Shown: positions 16,713 through 25,933 of the stretch, piece after piece
Numbering within the stretch: position 1 is the first letter of the stretch
How the letters are laid out: the number at the start of each line of letters is the position of its first letter
NCBI GenBank assembly: GCA_030156255.1
Contig: JASGMV010000019.1
Span: 1-59,588, forward strand
Source of the DNA: Desulfovibrionales bacterium
GTDB lineage: Bacteria > Desulfobacterota > Desulfovibrionia > Desulfovibrionales > Desulfovibrionaceae
Reading direction: 5' to 3'
DNA: 59,588 bases
Translations under genes and position numbers: made by a program
Notes under the pieces: generated by a model
The model's input: only the letters and a program-made list of their open reading frames with translations
Database searches by the model: none
Told to the model about the DNA's origin: nothing

Positions 16713-17987
16713 TTAGTGCTTGAACGACCGTTGTCCGGTGAAGACCATGGCGACCTGGGGCGAGGCTTCGTTCACGGCCTGGATGACTTCGTAGTCCCGG
16801 ATGGAGCCGCCGGGTTGGGCGACGGCCGCGATTCCCTGCTCGACGAGCAGGTCCACGCCGTCGCGGAAGGGGAAGAAGCCGTCGGACACGGCCACCGCGC
16901 CCTGGAGTCCGGCTTTTTCCTCCCTGGTCTGCAGGGCGTAGGCCGCGAGGCGGCGTTCGGCTTCGGGGTCCGAGGCCGCGGCGCTTTTGACCTCGTACAG
17001 GGTCTTGCCGAGGTCCTTGAAGGCCAGGGTGTCCATGTGTTTGGTGTAGGCCTTGGCGATGGCCAGCTCCACGCAGCCCACGCGGTCCTGCTCGCCCGTG
17101 CCCACGGAGATGGTGACGCCGTTTTTGGCGAAGAGCACGGAATTGGAGGTGACTTGGGACTCCACGGCCCAGGCGAAGAGCAGGTCGTCGGCCTCCTGGG
17201 CGGTCGGCTTGCGCGCCAGGAACCGGGCGCCGTCCTTTTCGGCCTCGGCCGGGAGGAAGTCGTCGGCCGTGCGGATACGGTTGCGGTAGGAGAACTGGAG
17301 GATCACGCCGCCGTCGATGAGGCTTTTGACGTCCAGGAAGGGCTGGGCCGCGAATTCGGCCAGATGCATGATTCCCGGAATTTTCAGGATGCGTAGGTTC
17401 TTTCTGTGGGCGAGGATTTCCACCACGCCGGGCTCGAAGTCCGGTGCGGCCACCACTTCGAAGTAGGAGGAATTGATAAGCTCGGCCGTGGCCTTGTCCA
17501 TGGGCCGGTTGACCACCACGGTTCCGCCGAAAGCGGCGATGCGATCCGCGAAGAACGCCCGCTCCAGGGCCGTGGCGAGCCCCTCGTCGGTCCAGGCCGC
17601 GCCGCTGGGGTTGTTGTGTTTGAGGATGACGGCCGCGGGCTTGGCTTCGAGATACTGGAGAATGTTGAGGCCGCCGTCCACGTCGGTGAGGTTGATCTTG
17701 CCGGGATGCTTGCCGGCCTGAATCATGTGCTCCTCGGTCAGGGAGGACACGAGACCCTGGCCGGGACCGCGGAAGGCGACGCCTCCCAGCTCGAGCCGGC
17801 CGTCGGCGAGTTCGTACAGGGCGGCCGGCTGGTCGGGATTTTCCCCATAGCGCAGGCCTTTCTGCTCGCCGGCGATGGACCAGTTCCGCTTGCGGAACGT
17901 GAGTTTCTGGTCGCCGAGGGTCAGGGTCGCTTCCTCGGGAAACGGGTCGTGCAGCACGGTCTTGTACATATCGGACAATTTGCTCAT
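16713..17987 (-). CDS. AICAR transformylase (PurH formyltransferase domain only)
   Basis: 424 residues homologous to the AICAR formyltransferase half of PurH, which formylates AICAR to FAICAR with 10-formyl-THF near the end of purine synthesis. Readable motifs are RYGENPDQPAALYE, LKHNNPSGAAW (catalytic Lys-His pair), TGEQDRVGCVELA and SDGFFPFRDGVDLL. The N-terminal methylglyoxal-synthase-like IMP cyclohydrolase domain of ordinary PurH is absent, so ring closure must come from another protein. ATG 17987 has GGGAG just upstream. Monocistronic. Confidence 0.85.
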   Translation of the reverse strand: MSKLSDMYKTVLHDPFPEEATLTLGDQKLTFRKRNWSIAGEQKGLRYGENPDQPAALYELADGRLELGGVAFRGPGQGLVSSLTEEHMIQAGKHPGKINLTDVDGGLNILQYLEAKPAAVILKHNNPSGAAWTDEGLATALERAFFADRIAAFGGTVVVNRPMDKATAELINSSYFEVVAAPDFEPGVVEILAHRKNLRILKIPGIMHLAEFAAQPFLDVKSLIDGGVILQFSYRNRIRTADDFLPAEAEKDGARFLARKPTAQEADDLLFAWAVESQVTSNSVLFAKNGVTISVGTGEQDRVGCVELAIAKAYTKHMDTLAFKDLGKTLYEVKSAAASDPEAERRLAAYALQTREEKAGLQGAVAVSDGFFPFRDGVDLLVEQGIAAVAQPGGSIRDYEVIQAVNEASPQVAMVFTGQRSFKH

Positions 17988-18122
17988 GGGTGGCTCCCGG
18001 GTTGATCTGTATGGAAAGTCAGAATCTATAGCACAGGGCGTTCTCGCGGGCAATTTCCGAGAGGCGGGGCGTCCGGGCGCGTTCGCGGCGCAAGTCCCGG
18101 GCGGGACGGAAAAAAACTCGGC

Positions 18123-18151
18123 TTGCCCCTTGGCGCAAGCAGTATTATAAT
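18123..18151 (+). promoter_or_regulatory. Sigma-70 promoter of the fmdB-type gene
   Basis: TTGCCC, 17 nt, TATAAT, about 30 nt ahead of the ATG at 18182. A perfect -10 with correct spacing. Confidence 0.75.
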
Positions 18152-18181
18152 AACCGATCGCCAAGACGAGAGGAGGCGGCT

Positions 18182-18421
18182 ATGCCGATGTACGAATTCG
18201 AATGCGCGCAGTGCGGCGCGCGGTTTGAGGAGCTCATGGACGCAAGCGCCGAAACCTCGCCGGTATGCCCCGGCTGCGGGGCGTCCAGCGCGAAGCGGCT
18301 GATGAGCGCCGGCAGCGTCCGGCCCCACGGGGTGCCCAAAGGCAAGGGCGGGTTCGAACCCCCTGCCTGCAGTTCGGGCGCCGGCGGCTGCAAGGGCTGC
18401 GGCGTGAGTTTCGGAAATTAG
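18182..18421 (+). CDS. FmdB-family zinc-ribbon protein
   Basis: 79 residues. MPMYEFECAQCGARFE with a second CPGCG forms a CxxC...CxxC zinc ribbon of the FmdB type, and the C-terminus has a further Cys-rich tail (CSSGAGGCKGCG). FmdB proteins are small putative regulators first linked to formamidase operons; their true role is unclear. GAGGAGG precedes the ATG and a good promoter lies at 18123-18151. The downstream gene is convergent, so this is a single-gene unit. Confidence 0.88.
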   Translation: MPMYEFECAQCGARFEELMDASAETSPVCPGCGASSAKRLMSAGSVRPHGVPKGKGGFEPPACSSGAGGCKGCGVSFGN

Positions 18422-18440
18422 GCTGGAAAAGACCGCCCGG

Positions 18441-18638
18441 TCAGGGCAGGTTGCGCTCCACGATGGAGGGAACGTCGCCAAGGAACTCGAAGCCGCACAA
18501 GGGGCAGGCCAACTCGGGGCAGTACGGCTCGTAGTTGTCGAACTCCTGGAATTTGATCGGCACGGTGACGCACGGCTGCTTGGCGCAGCCGACCGCAGCC
18601 AGGGCAAGAAGCGTCAGTAACGGTAAAAGTTTGCGCAT
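18441..18638 (-). CDS. Mini lipoprotein with a Cys pair
   Basis: 65 residues: signal peptide MRKLLPLLTLLALAA with lipobox AVGC, then a short mature part with YCPELACPLCGFEF. The CxxC-like cysteines resemble half of a zinc or heme-free metal site. AAGGAGG lies just ahead of the ATG and a sigma-70-like promoter at 18665-18693. Function unknown. Confidence 0.7.
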   Translation of the reverse strand: MRKLLPLLTLLALAAVGCAKQPCVTVPIKFQEFDNYEPYCPELACPLCGFEFLGDVPSIVERNLP

Positions 18639-18664
18639 GGCGGCCTCCTTGGCGAGTTCTGCAA

Positions 18665-18693
18665 ACTCTAGAAGAGGGCGAAAAGAAAGTCAA
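18665..18693 (-). promoter_or_regulatory. Sigma-70-like promoter of the mini lipoprotein gene
   Basis: Minus strand TTGACT, 17 nt, TAGAGT, followed by a short leader with AAGGAGG before ATG 18638. Confidence 0.6.
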
Positions 18694-18731
18694 TCCGGCC
18701 TCCGGATTTTTGAGAAAAGGCGAAAAACATC

Positions 18732-18761
18732 TTGACAGTTTGGAGGGGCGCAGGCTAAAAG
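18732..18761 (+). promoter_or_regulatory. Promoter of tRNA-Val (and possibly thrS)
   Basis: Perfect TTGACA -35 at 18732-18737, then a weak -10 (TAAAAG, 18-nt spacing). A GC-rich discriminator follows, as is common at stable-RNA promoters. The tRNA begins 22 nt later. Confidence 0.6.
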
Positions 18762-18783
18762 CGCTGTTCTGCCGTCTCGATGT

Positions 18784-18858
18784 AGGCGCGTAGCTCAGGG
18801 GGAGAGCACTTGCTTGACGCGCAAGGGGTCAGGAGTTCAAATCTCCTCGCGCCTACCA
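18784..18858 (+). tRNA. tRNA-Val (GAC)
   Basis: 75 nt including encoded CCA. The acceptor stem AGGCGCG/CGCGCCT, D stem GCTC/GAGC, anticodon stem CTTGC/GCAAG with loop TTGACGC, and T stem AGGAG/CTCCT all pair. The anticodon GAC reads valine codon GUC. It lies 62 nt ahead of thrS with no obvious terminator between, so both may be on one primary transcript. Confidence 0.95.
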
Positions 18859-18920
18859 CATTAACGGTACAGCGAAGGGAGGCGTCGGCCTCCCTTTCCT
18901 ATTCTCGTGAGGAGTGATCC

Positions 18921-20879
18921 GTGCAGGTGGACGTCGCAGGTGTCGAAAAGGAGGCGCAGCCGGGCGCAAGCTGTCAGGAAGTTCTTTTCGACGTCCTTTC
19001 AAAAAAGCAGCGCAAGAGTCTGGCCGCGTGCAAGGTGGACGGGGAGATCAAGGATCTCTCCGCGTCTTTGCCCGAGGGCGCCAAGCGTATCGAGCCCGTT
19101 TACGTCGAAAGCGAAGAAGGGACCGAGCTTCTTCGCCATTCCGCGGCCCACGTGATGGCCGAGGCGGTCCAGAAGTTGTTCCCGGACGCCAAGGTGACGA
19201 TCGGGCCGTCCATTGAAAACGGTTTCTATTACGATTTCGACTACAAGCGTCCCTTCACTCCGGAAGACCTGGAGGCCATTGAGGCCGAAATGCTGCGCAG
19301 CGTCGGGGCGGACGTCCCGTTTACGCGCGAAGAGGTCTCAAGCGACGAAGCCCGGCGGCTGTTCCAGTCCATGGGCGAAGATTACAAGGTCGAATTGATC
19401 GACGACCTGGGCGTGGACCGCGTGTCCTTGTATCGGCACGGGGGGTTCGTGGACTTGTGCCGCGGGCCGCATTTGCCGCGCACCGGGTTGATCAAGGCCT
19501 TCAAGCTGCTCAACGTGGCCGGCGCGTACTGGCGCGGCGACGAGCATAAGCCGCAGCTGCAGCGTATTTACGGGACGGCCTGGCCCAGCCCCAAGGAGCA
19601 GGCCGCCTATTTGCATCGCCTGGAGGAGGCCCGCCGCCGGGACCACCGCAAGCTCGGAACCCAGCTCGACCTGTTCAGCTTCCACGAAGAGGCCGGGGCC
19701 GGTATGGTCTTCTGGCATCCCAAGGGCGCGCTGGCCCGCGCCATCCTGGAAGACTTCGAGCGCAAGGAGCACCTCCGGCGGGGGTACGACATCGTCGTGG
19801 GGCCCCAACTGCTCAAGCGGGAGCTGTGGGAGCGTTCCGGCCATTACGACAACTACCGCGAAAATATGTACTTCACGGCCATCGACGAGACGGCCTACGG
19901 CGTGAAGCCCATGAACTGCCTGGCGCACATGCTCATCTACAAGTCCAGAGTGCGCAGCTACCGCGATTTGCCCATGCGCATGTTCGAGCTGGGCGTGGTG
20001 CACCGCCACGAAAAATCCGGAGTGCTGCACGGCTTGCTGAGGGTTCGGCAGTTCACCCAGGACGACGCGCATATCCTCTGCACGCCGGAGCAGCTGCAGG
20101 ACGAGATCATCGGCGTCGTTCGCTTCGTGGGCGACGTCATGGCCGTGTTCGGCTTCGAGTTCGAGGCCGAGGTGTCCACTCGGCCGGAAAAATCCATCGG
20201 CTCGGACGAGGATTGGGAGCGCGCCACCCAGGCGTTGACCAAGGCCCTGGAGGCCATGGGCCAGCCCTACGGCGTCAACGAGGGCGACGGCGCTTTCTAC
20301 GGCCCCAAGATCGACATCGTCATCAAGGACGCGCTGGACCGCCGCTGGCAATGCGCCACCGTGCAGTGCGACTTCACGCTGCCCGACCGGTTCGATCTGG
20401 AGTACGTGGGCGCGGACGGCGACCGCCATCGGCCGGTCATGCTGCACCGCGTGATTCTGGGATCTCTGGAGCGCTTTTTCGGCGTTCTGTTGGAGCACTG
20501 CGCCGGCGCCTTGCCGGTGTGGATGGCTCCGGTGCAGGCCCGGGTGCTCACCGTGACCGACGAGCATAATGAATATGCCGAAAAGGTCTTGCGTTTTCTT
20601 GAAGAAACAGGCATCCGAGCCGAAGCAGATACGCGGAATGAGAAGTTGGGATATAAGGTTAGGGAAGCCCAGCTTGAAAAAATTCCATATATGCTCGTGG
20701 TTGGCGACAAGGAAGTCCAGGCTGAAACGGTCAACGTCCGTTGGCGGGATGGAGCCGATCCGGGTGAGATGCAAGTTGCAGAGGCGTCCAATCTTATTTG
20801 GGACGCCTGCGAAGAACCATTTCAACGTGGAGGGATGAGCTATAGCTTTTCCACGAGGCGCGCGCCGCAGTCCTCCTAA
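18921..20879 (+). CDS. thrS: Threonyl-tRNA synthetase
   Basis: 652 residues, GTG start with GAGGAG 7 nt upstream. Domains in order: TGS (about 1-62), the editing domain with [12 protein letters not shown], the class II catalytic core with the zinc cysteine in KPMNCLAHM and motif 3 near [13 protein letters not shown], and the anticodon-binding domain to the end. The last 38 nt overlap infC, so the final residues ([12 protein letters not shown]) also serve as infC start-region DNA. First protein gene of the thrS-infC-rpmI-rplT-pheS-pheT cluster. Confidence 0.97.
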   Translation: MQVDVAGVEKEAQPGASCQEVLFDVLSKKQRKSLAACKVDGEIKDLSASLPEGAKRIEPVYVESEEGTELLRHSAAHVMAEAVQKLFPDAKVTIGPSIENGFYYDFDYKRPFTPEDLEAIEAEMLRSVGADVPFTREEVSSDEARRLFQSMGEDYKVELIDDLGVDRVSLYRHGGFVDLCRGPHLPRTGLIKAFKLLNVAGAYWRGDEHKPQLQRIYGTAWPSPKEQAAYLHRLEEARRRDHRKLGTQLDLFSFHEEAGAGMVFWHPKGALARAILEDFERKEHLRRGYDIVVGPQLLKRELWERSGHYDNYRENMYFTAIDETAYGVKPMNCLAHMLIYKSRVRSYRDLPMRMFELGVVHRHEKSGVLHGLLRVRQFTQDDAHILCTPEQLQDEIIGVVRFVGDVMAVFGFEFEAEVSTRPEKSIGSDEDWERATQALTKALEAMGQPYGVNEGDGAFYGPKIDIVIKDALDRRWQCATVQCDFTLPDRFDLEYVGADGDRHRPVMLHRVILGSLERFFGVLLEHCAGALPVWMAPVQARVLTVTDEHNEYAEKVLRFLEETGIRAEADTRNEKLGYKVREAQLEKIPYMLVVGDKEVQAETVNVRWRDGADPGEMQVAEASNLIWDACEEPFQRGGMSYSFSTRRAPQSS

Positions 20880-21399
20880 CAAAGACGAGGGAGGTCGGCG
20901 CAACGAGAGGATTCGTGTCCCGGAGGTCCGGGTCATTGACGAGGATGGCGCCCAGGCCGGCATCATGGCCACCCAGGACGCCCTGCGGATGGCGAAAGAA
21001 AAAGGGCTCGACCTGGTGGAGGTGGCGCCGAACGCCGATCCGCCTGTCTGCCGGATCATGGACTTTGGAAAGTTCAAGTACCAGCAGCAGAAGCGCCAAC
21101 AGGAAGCCAAAAAAAAGCAGACCGTCATCCAGGTCAAGGAGATCAAGGTCCGTCCCAAGACGGACGAACATGATTTCCAGACCAAGGTCCGGCACATTCG
21201 CCGGTTCCTGGAGGCGGGGGACCGCTGCAAGGTGACGGTGTTCTTCCGCGGGCGAGAGATTGTGCACAAGGACCGCGGGCTGAAGATGCTTCAGCGGGTG
21301 ATCGACGAGCTTCAAGAGATCGCCAAGGTGGAGCAGCAGCCCCAGTTCGAGGGCCGGACCATGAGCATGCTTTTGACTCCGGTTCCGAAGATTAAATAG
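20842..21399 (+). CDS. infC: Translation initiation factor IF-3, ATA start codon
   Basis: IF-3 checks start-codon pairing on the 30S subunit. Homology needs the N-terminal segment [20 protein letters not shown], which lies well upstream of the first ATG (20965). The frame opens after a TGA at 20836, and the only sensible start is ATA at 20842, with GGAGGG 7 nt upstream, giving a start reading [13 protein letters not shown] and a 185-residue protein. Non-AUG starts in infC are known (AUU in E. coli) and let IF-3 repress its own synthesis. The C-terminal domain ends PVPKIK. It overlaps thrS by 38 nt. Confidence 0.93.
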   Translation: MAFPRGARRSPPNKDEGGRRNERIRVPEVRVIDEDGAQAGIMATQDALRMAKEKGLDLVEVAPNADPPVCRIMDFGKFKYQQQKRQQEAKKKQTVIQVKEIKVRPKTDEHDFQTKVRHIRRFLEAGDRCKVTVFFRGREIVHKDRGLKMLQRVIDELQEIAKVEQQPQFEGRTMSMLLTPVPKIK

Positions 21400-21415
21400 T
21401 TGAGGAGCTATCCTG

Positions 21416-21613
21416 ATGCCGAAGATGAAGACCAACCGGAGCGCGGCCAAGCGTTTCAGCAAGACCGGCGCCGGCAAATGGCGCCGTCGCCAGCAGGGCA
21501 TGCGCCACATTTTGACCAAAATGCAGCGTAAGCGCCAGCGCCGACTGAATAAGCTCGCCCTTGTGGACCAGGCCAACGCCAAGGCTCTGGACCGCTTGAT
21601 GCCGTACGCGTAG
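21416..21613 (+). CDS. rpmI: 50S ribosomal protein L35
   Basis: 65 residues, MPKMKTNRSAAKRFSKTGAG with RHILTKMQRKRQRRLN, the standard L35 sequence. GAGGAG is 8-9 nt ahead of the ATG. It follows infC by 16 nt in the usual infC-rpmI-rplT order. Confidence 0.97.
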   Translation: MPKMKTNRSAAKRFSKTGAGKWRRRQQGMRHILTKMQRKRQRRLNKLALVDQANAKALDRLMPYA

Positions 21614-21705
21614 CGTCGTTGGGGCCGGTTGAGGCTCCACGGCGTTTTCGTTGGCGCAGCATGTTCGAGGCGTGGCCGGAATTTGCAACGGCCAGGCCCA
21701 AATGA

Positions 21706-21746
21706 AAAGCCCCATAGGGGCTTTCGGCGACTCTGCGGGGTCGCCG
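21706..21746 (+). promoter_or_regulatory. Tandem hairpins in the rpmI-rplT spacer
   Basis: Hairpin one: AAAGCCCC (21706-21713), ATA loop, GGGGCTTT (21717-21724). Hairpin two: CGGCGAC (21725-21731), 8-nt loop, GTCGCCG (21740-21746), ending 4 nt ahead of the rplT GGAGGAG. L20 autoregulates its operon by binding mRNA in several bacteria, so this may be an L20 target. Neither hairpin has a good T-run. Confidence 0.45.
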
Positions 21747-21762
21747 TTTCGGAGGAGCAGTC

Positions 21763-22116
21763 ATGAGAGTCAAGAAAGGCGTCGCCGCCAAGCGGCGGCA
21801 CAAGAAATTTTTGAAGCTGGCCAAAGGCTACCGGGGCTCCGGGAGCAGGCTGTACCGCACCGCGCGGGAGCGGGTCGAAAAAGCCCTCAGCAACGCTTAC
21901 GACGACCGGAAACGGAAAAAGCGTGAGTTTCGCAAGCTTTGGATTCAGCGCATCAATGCGGCGGCCCGGGAAAACGGCCTGTCCTACAGCCGTTTCATGA
22001 ACGGACTTTCCGCCGCCGGCGTGGAGTTGAACCGCAAGGTTCTGGCCGATATGGCCGTCGCCGACAAAGAGGCCTTCGCCAAACTCGCCGAGACCGCCAA
22101 AGCCAGGGTGGCTTAG
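21763..22116 (+). CDS. rplT: 50S ribosomal protein L20
   Basis: 117 residues starting [23 protein letters not shown], the basic N-terminal extension of L20, with the globular part [22 protein letters not shown]20 is needed early in 50S assembly and represses its own operon in many species. The spacer ahead has two hairpins. The stop is 1 nt before pheS. Confidence 0.97.
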   Translation: MRVKKGVAAKRRHKKFLKLAKGYRGSGSRLYRTARERVEKALSNAYDDRKRKKREFRKLWIQRINAAARENGLSYSRFMNGLSAAGVELNRKVLADMAVADKEAFAKLAETAKARVA

Positions 22117-22117
22117 C

Positions 22118-23167
22118 ATGGCGGACCTGGCCACCCTTCTGGGCGAACTCGAACGCCTGGTTCAGGAGTGCGCAACGCAACTGGGCCAGGCGTCTTCTTC
22201 CGAAGAACTCGAGGCCGTACGGGTGGAGCATCTTGGGCGCAAAGGCCGAATGGCGGGCGCCATGTCCGCGCTGCCGTCTTTGGGACCCGAGGACAAGCCG
22301 GTCGCCGGCCGCAAGGCCAACGAGGTCAAGGCTCGCCTGACGGCGATGCTCGAAGCTCGCCAGACGGAGCTTGATCGCGCAGCCGAGGCCGAAAAGCTCG
22401 CCTCTTTCGACCCGACCCTGCCGGGCAGAACGCCGCCGGTCGGTTCGCTGCATCCCGTCACGCTGGTCACCCGGGAAATCTGCGACGTTTTTGCAGGCCT
22501 GGGCTTCGATGTGGTGGACGGACCCGAAGTCGAAAACGACTGGTATAATTTCGAAGCGTTGAACATGCCCCCCGACCACCCGGCCCGGGACATGCAAGAC
22601 ACCTTGTACGTCACGGACTCCATTGTCCTGCGCACCCACACGTCGCCGCTGCAGGTCCGCAGCATGCTGGCCCAGAAGCCTCCCGTGGCCGTGGTCGCTC
22701 CCGGCAAGGTCTACCGCCGGGACTCCGACCTCACCCACACGCCCATGTTTCACCAGATCGAAGGGCTGCTCGTGGACCGCAAGGTGTCCATGGCCGACCT
22801 GCGGGGGACCCTCACCGCCTTTGTGCGCCGCATCTTCGGGCCTGAGACGAACGTGCGGTTCCGCCCGAGCTTTTTCCCCTTTACCGAGCCCTCGGCCGAA
22901 GTGGACATCTCCTGCGTCATGTGCGGCGGAACCGGCCACATCCACGGGGAGACGTGCCGGGTGTGCAAGCAGACCGGCTGGGTGGAGATCCTCGGGTGCG
23001 GCATGGTCGATCCCAACGTGTACGGTTTCGTGGATTACGACCCCGAATTGTACACGGGATTCGCCTTCGGCCTGGGCGTGGAGCGCGTGGCCATGCTGAA
23101 GTACGGCATCGGCGACCTGCGGATGTTTTTCGAGAACGACGTCAGGTTCCTGAGCCAGTTTTCCTGA
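22118..23167 (+). CDS. pheS: Phenylalanyl-tRNA synthetase alpha subunit
   Basis: 349 residues: N-terminal coiled-coil (about 1-85), then the class II catalytic core with [49 protein letters not shown] and the motif 3 block [13 protein letters not shown]. It forms the alpha2-beta2 enzyme with PheT. The start is 1 nt after rplT, so translation is coupled to the ribosomal protein genes. Confidence 0.97.
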   Translation: MADLATLLGELERLVQECATQLGQASSSEELEAVRVEHLGRKGRMAGAMSALPSLGPEDKPVAGRKANEVKARLTAMLEARQTELDRAAEAEKLASFDPTLPGRTPPVGSLHPVTLVTREICDVFAGLGFDVVDGPEVENDWYNFEALNMPPDHPARDMQDTLYVTDSIVLRTHTSPLQVRSMLAQKPPVAVVAPGKVYRRDSDLTHTPMFHQIEGLLVDRKVSMADLRGTLTAFVRRIFGPETNVRFRPSFFPFTEPSAEVDISCVMCGGTGHIHGETCRVCKQTGWVEILGCGMVDPNVYGFVDYDPELYTGFAFGLGVERVAMLKYGIGDLRMFFENDVRFLSQFS

Positions 23168-23236
23168 TTCCCGGGCTTCTCACGCTCGAGGATCGCCGCC
23201 ACCTCTTCCTGAAAACTACCTTATGCCCTGACCCAT

Positions 23237-23312
23237 AAAAGTTTTTGGGAAAAAGAGGGGGGCGCGAGGGGAGGAAAACTCTTTTTTCCGAAAAGGGATT
23301 TTCCTCTCCCCG
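23237..23312. repeat. Long hairpin element between pheS and pheT
   Basis: The lead AAAAGTTTTTGGGAAAAAG is followed by a G-rich run and a stem GGGGAGGAAAA / TTTTCCTCTCCCC with a 2-nt bulge around an inner T-run/A-run pair. Same design as 16633-16691. It occupies most of the 169-nt gap inside an otherwise tight operon, so it could cut pheT expression relative to pheS. Confidence 0.6.
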
Positions 23313-23336
23313 CCAAACATCTTCCCGGAGCGTTAC

Positions 23337-25745
23337 ATGCTGCTGAGTGTTGACTGGATGCGCGAGTTCGTTCCCTATGACGGGACCGTGGAGGCCTTGG
23401 CGGACAGGTTGACCATGATCGGCAACGAAGTGGAGGAGATCATCGATCCCTTCGCGCAGCTCACCGACGTGGTGATCGGCCGGGTCGTTTCCTGCGGGAA
23501 GCACCCCGAGGCGGACAAACTGTCCGTGTGCACGGTGGACGTGGGCGACGAGACGCTGAACATCGTCTGCGGCGCGCCCAACGTGGCCGCAGGGCAGACC
23601 GTGCCCGTGGCCAAGATCGGGGCGCGTTTGCCGGGCGGAGTGACGCTCAAGCCCGCCAAGCTGCGCGGGGTGCGCTCCGAGGGCATGATTTTGTCCGAGC
23701 GCGAGATGGAGCTGACCGACGACCACGCCGGTATCATGGTGCTGGACGGCGCTCTCACGCCCGGCGAGCGTTTCGTGGACGCCTTGAAGCTCGAACGCTG
23801 CGTGTTGGACGTGGGCGTCACGCCCAACCGCGCCGACTGCCTGAGCACGCTGGGCCTGGCTCGCGACGCGGCCGTGGCTTTCGGATTGCCGTTGACTTCT
23901 CCCACGGCCTGCGTGCAGGAGTCCGGCCCCGACTGCCGGGACATGGTGCGCATAGAGATTCCCGAGCCCGAGTACTGCCCGCTGTACATGCTGCGCGTGC
24001 TTCAGAACGTATCCATCGCCAAAAGCCCCGAGTGGATGCGCATGCGCCTGCTCGCCGTGGGCGTGCGCCCGATCAACAACATCGTCGACGTGACCAACTA
24101 TATTCTCATGGAGATGGGCCAACCGCTGCACTCCTTCGACAAGAACTTGCTGGAGGGCGGCGTCATCCGCGTGCAGCGCGCGCAAGACGGGCAGGAGTTC
24201 ACCACGCTGGACGGGCAGCGCCGCAAACTCGTCGACTCGGACCTGCTCATCTGGGACGGCGCCAAGGCCGTGGCCCTGGCCGGGGTCATGGGCGGGGAGA
24301 ACACCGAGATCAACGCCGACAGCACGGACGTGCTGTTGGAGTGCGCCGTGTTTCGTCCCGCCTCCATCCGCAAGACCGCCCGTCGGCTGGCGTTGCCCAG
24401 CGAGGCTTCCTACCGTTACGAGCGCGGCGTGGACCAGGTGGGTTCGCGCGTGGCGCTGGACCGGGCCGTGCAGCTCATGGCCGAGCTGTCCGGCGGCTTG
24501 GTGTGCAAGGGCGTTGCGGAAAACGAGCCCCGCCCCTGGGCGCAGCCGGTCATTCCGTTTCGCCGCGCCCGCTGCAACGATTTGCTCGGCCTGGATCTGG
24601 ACGCCGATTTCTGCAAGAAGACCTTCACACTCATGGGCTGCGAGGTGGACGACGCCGACGCCGACCGCTGGAGCGTCAGGGCGCCGTCGCACCGGCTGGA
24701 CCTGGAGCGGGAGGTGGACCTCATCGAGGAGGCCGGCCGCGTGTACGGGTTGGACCGCATCCCCGCGGACTTGCCCAGCATCAGCAAGTCCCTCGAAGCC
24801 GTGCATCACAAGGGCGAGTTCTTTTTCGCGAACAAGCTCAAAGACTGGGCGCGCGGCGTCGGTTTGAACGAGGCCGTGAACTACAGCTTCGTCGCCCCGG
24901 CCGATCTCGACCGGCTCGGCTTGCCCCAGGAGGAGCGCATCGCCATCGCCAACCCGTTGTCCGAAGACCAGGCGGTGCTGCGCACCAACGTTCTGGCCGG
25001 ACTGCTTGGAAGCTTGCGGCGCAATCGCGCTCAGGGCGCTGTTCGCTTGGGGCTTTTCGAGACGGCCCACGCCTATTTCTCGGACCCGGACTCCGAAACC
25101 AAGGCCCGGGAGGCGTTGCGGCTGGGGCTGCTGCTGCACGGCCCTCGTCACGCCCGCGGCTGGCCCTGGCCCACGGAGGATGCGGATTATCTCGACATCA
25201 AGGGGCTCGTTGAACATTTGTTGGACTATTTGAAGCTCGACGTTGCGGAATTCCGGCTCCTGGAAGCGCACAGCTTCATGTCTCCCGCCGTATCCGTCGT
25301 CCTCGGGGACGACGCCATTGGATGCATTGGCCGCATCAAGCCGGACATCGCGGATTTCTTCCTGGCGCAAAGGGAAGTCTGGGCCGCGGACCTGGACGGA
25401 GAGGCGCTGCGGCGGATGTTCAGCGCCTCCGCCATTACCTTCGAACCTCTGCCGACCTTGCCGCCCGTGCGCCGCGACGTGACCCTGGGCTGTCCGTCGG
25501 GCGTGCTGTCCTTCGAGGTGGCCGCCGCTTTGGAGAAATTCGGCCCGGCCATCTTGGAAAGCGTGGACCTTGTGGATGTGTATGCGCCGCAAGGCGAGTC
25601 CGGAGAGCGCAATCTGACCTTCCGGCTCACCTACCGCCACCAGACCAAGACGCTCAAGGACAAGGAAGTGGACAAGGAGCAAGGCAAGCTGCTGGATACG
25701 CTGACCAAGGCGCTGCCTGTTCGCTTTTTCCCTCCCGAGTCGTGA
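23337..25745 (+). CDS. pheT: Phenylalanyl-tRNA synthetase beta subunit
   Basis: 802 residues, normal length. It carries the N-terminal EMAP/OB tRNA-binding domain (DVVIGRVVSCGKHPEADKL), B3/B4 editing domain with NRADCLSTLGLARD, B5, the pseudo-catalytic domain, and the C-terminal ferredoxin-fold anticodon-binding domain (PVRRDVTLGCPSG to LTKALPVRFFP). The ATG follows CCCGGAGCGTTAC. It is separated from pheS by the hairpin element. Confidence 0.97.
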   Translation: MLLSVDWMREFVPYDGTVEALADRLTMIGNEVEEIIDPFAQLTDVVIGRVVSCGKHPEADKLSVCTVDVGDETLNIVCGAPNVAAGQTVPVAKIGARLPGGVTLKPAKLRGVRSEGMILSEREMELTDDHAGIMVLDGALTPGERFVDALKLERCVLDVGVTPNRADCLSTLGLARDAAVAFGLPLTSPTACVQESGPDCRDMVRIEIPEPEYCPLYMLRVLQNVSIAKSPEWMRMRLLAVGVRPINNIVDVTNYILMEMGQPLHSFDKNLLEGGVIRVQRAQDGQEFTTLDGQRRKLVDSDLLIWDGAKAVALAGVMGGENTEINADSTDVLLECAVFRPASIRKTARRLALPSEASYRYERGVDQVGSRVALDRAVQLMAELSGGLVCKGVAENEPRPWAQPVIPFRRARCNDLLGLDLDADFCKKTFTLMGCEVDDADADRWSVRAPSHRLDLEREVDLIEEAGRVYGLDRIPADLPSISKSLEAVHHKGEFFFANKLKDWARGVGLNEAVNYSFVAPADLDRLGLPQEERIAIANPLSEDQAVLRTNVLAGLLGSLRRNRAQGAVRLGLFETAHAYFSDPDSETKAREALRLGLLLHGPRHARGWPWPTEDADYLDIKGLVEHLLDYLKLDVAEFRLLEAHSFMSPAVSVVLGDDAIGCIGRIKPDIADFFLAQREVWAADLDGEALRRMFSASAITFEPLPTLPPVRRDVTLGCPSGVLSFEVAAALEKFGPAILESVDLVDVYAPQGESGERNLTFRLTYRHQTKTLKDKEVDKEQGKLLDTLTKALPVRFFPPES

Positions 25746-25823
25746 CCCCTGGCGGGCTCCTTTATTTTTTCCTATCTGAACGGGCCGTGCGGATGTTCGC
25801 GCGGCCCGAATCTTTTTCCAGCG

Positions 25824-25852
25824 TTTACAAAGCGTTTGGCCGAGGCTATAGT
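25824..25852 (+). promoter_or_regulatory. Sigma-70 promoter of the lipoprotein gene at 25934
   Basis: TTTACA, 17 nt, TATAGT; 5 of 6 matches in each hexamer. The leader is about 75 nt. Confidence 0.7.
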
Positions 25853-25933
25853 CCCATAAGACCGCCTACAAGCCCGGAGACCGTTTTTTTCAAATCGGGG
25901 AGACCTCTTCAGGCCAGGAGTCGGGAGCATTCG

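Noticed and set aside
20965-21399. infC starting at ATG 20965
   Set aside because: Would remove about 40 conserved residues of the IF-3 N-terminal domain and has no ribosome binding site.
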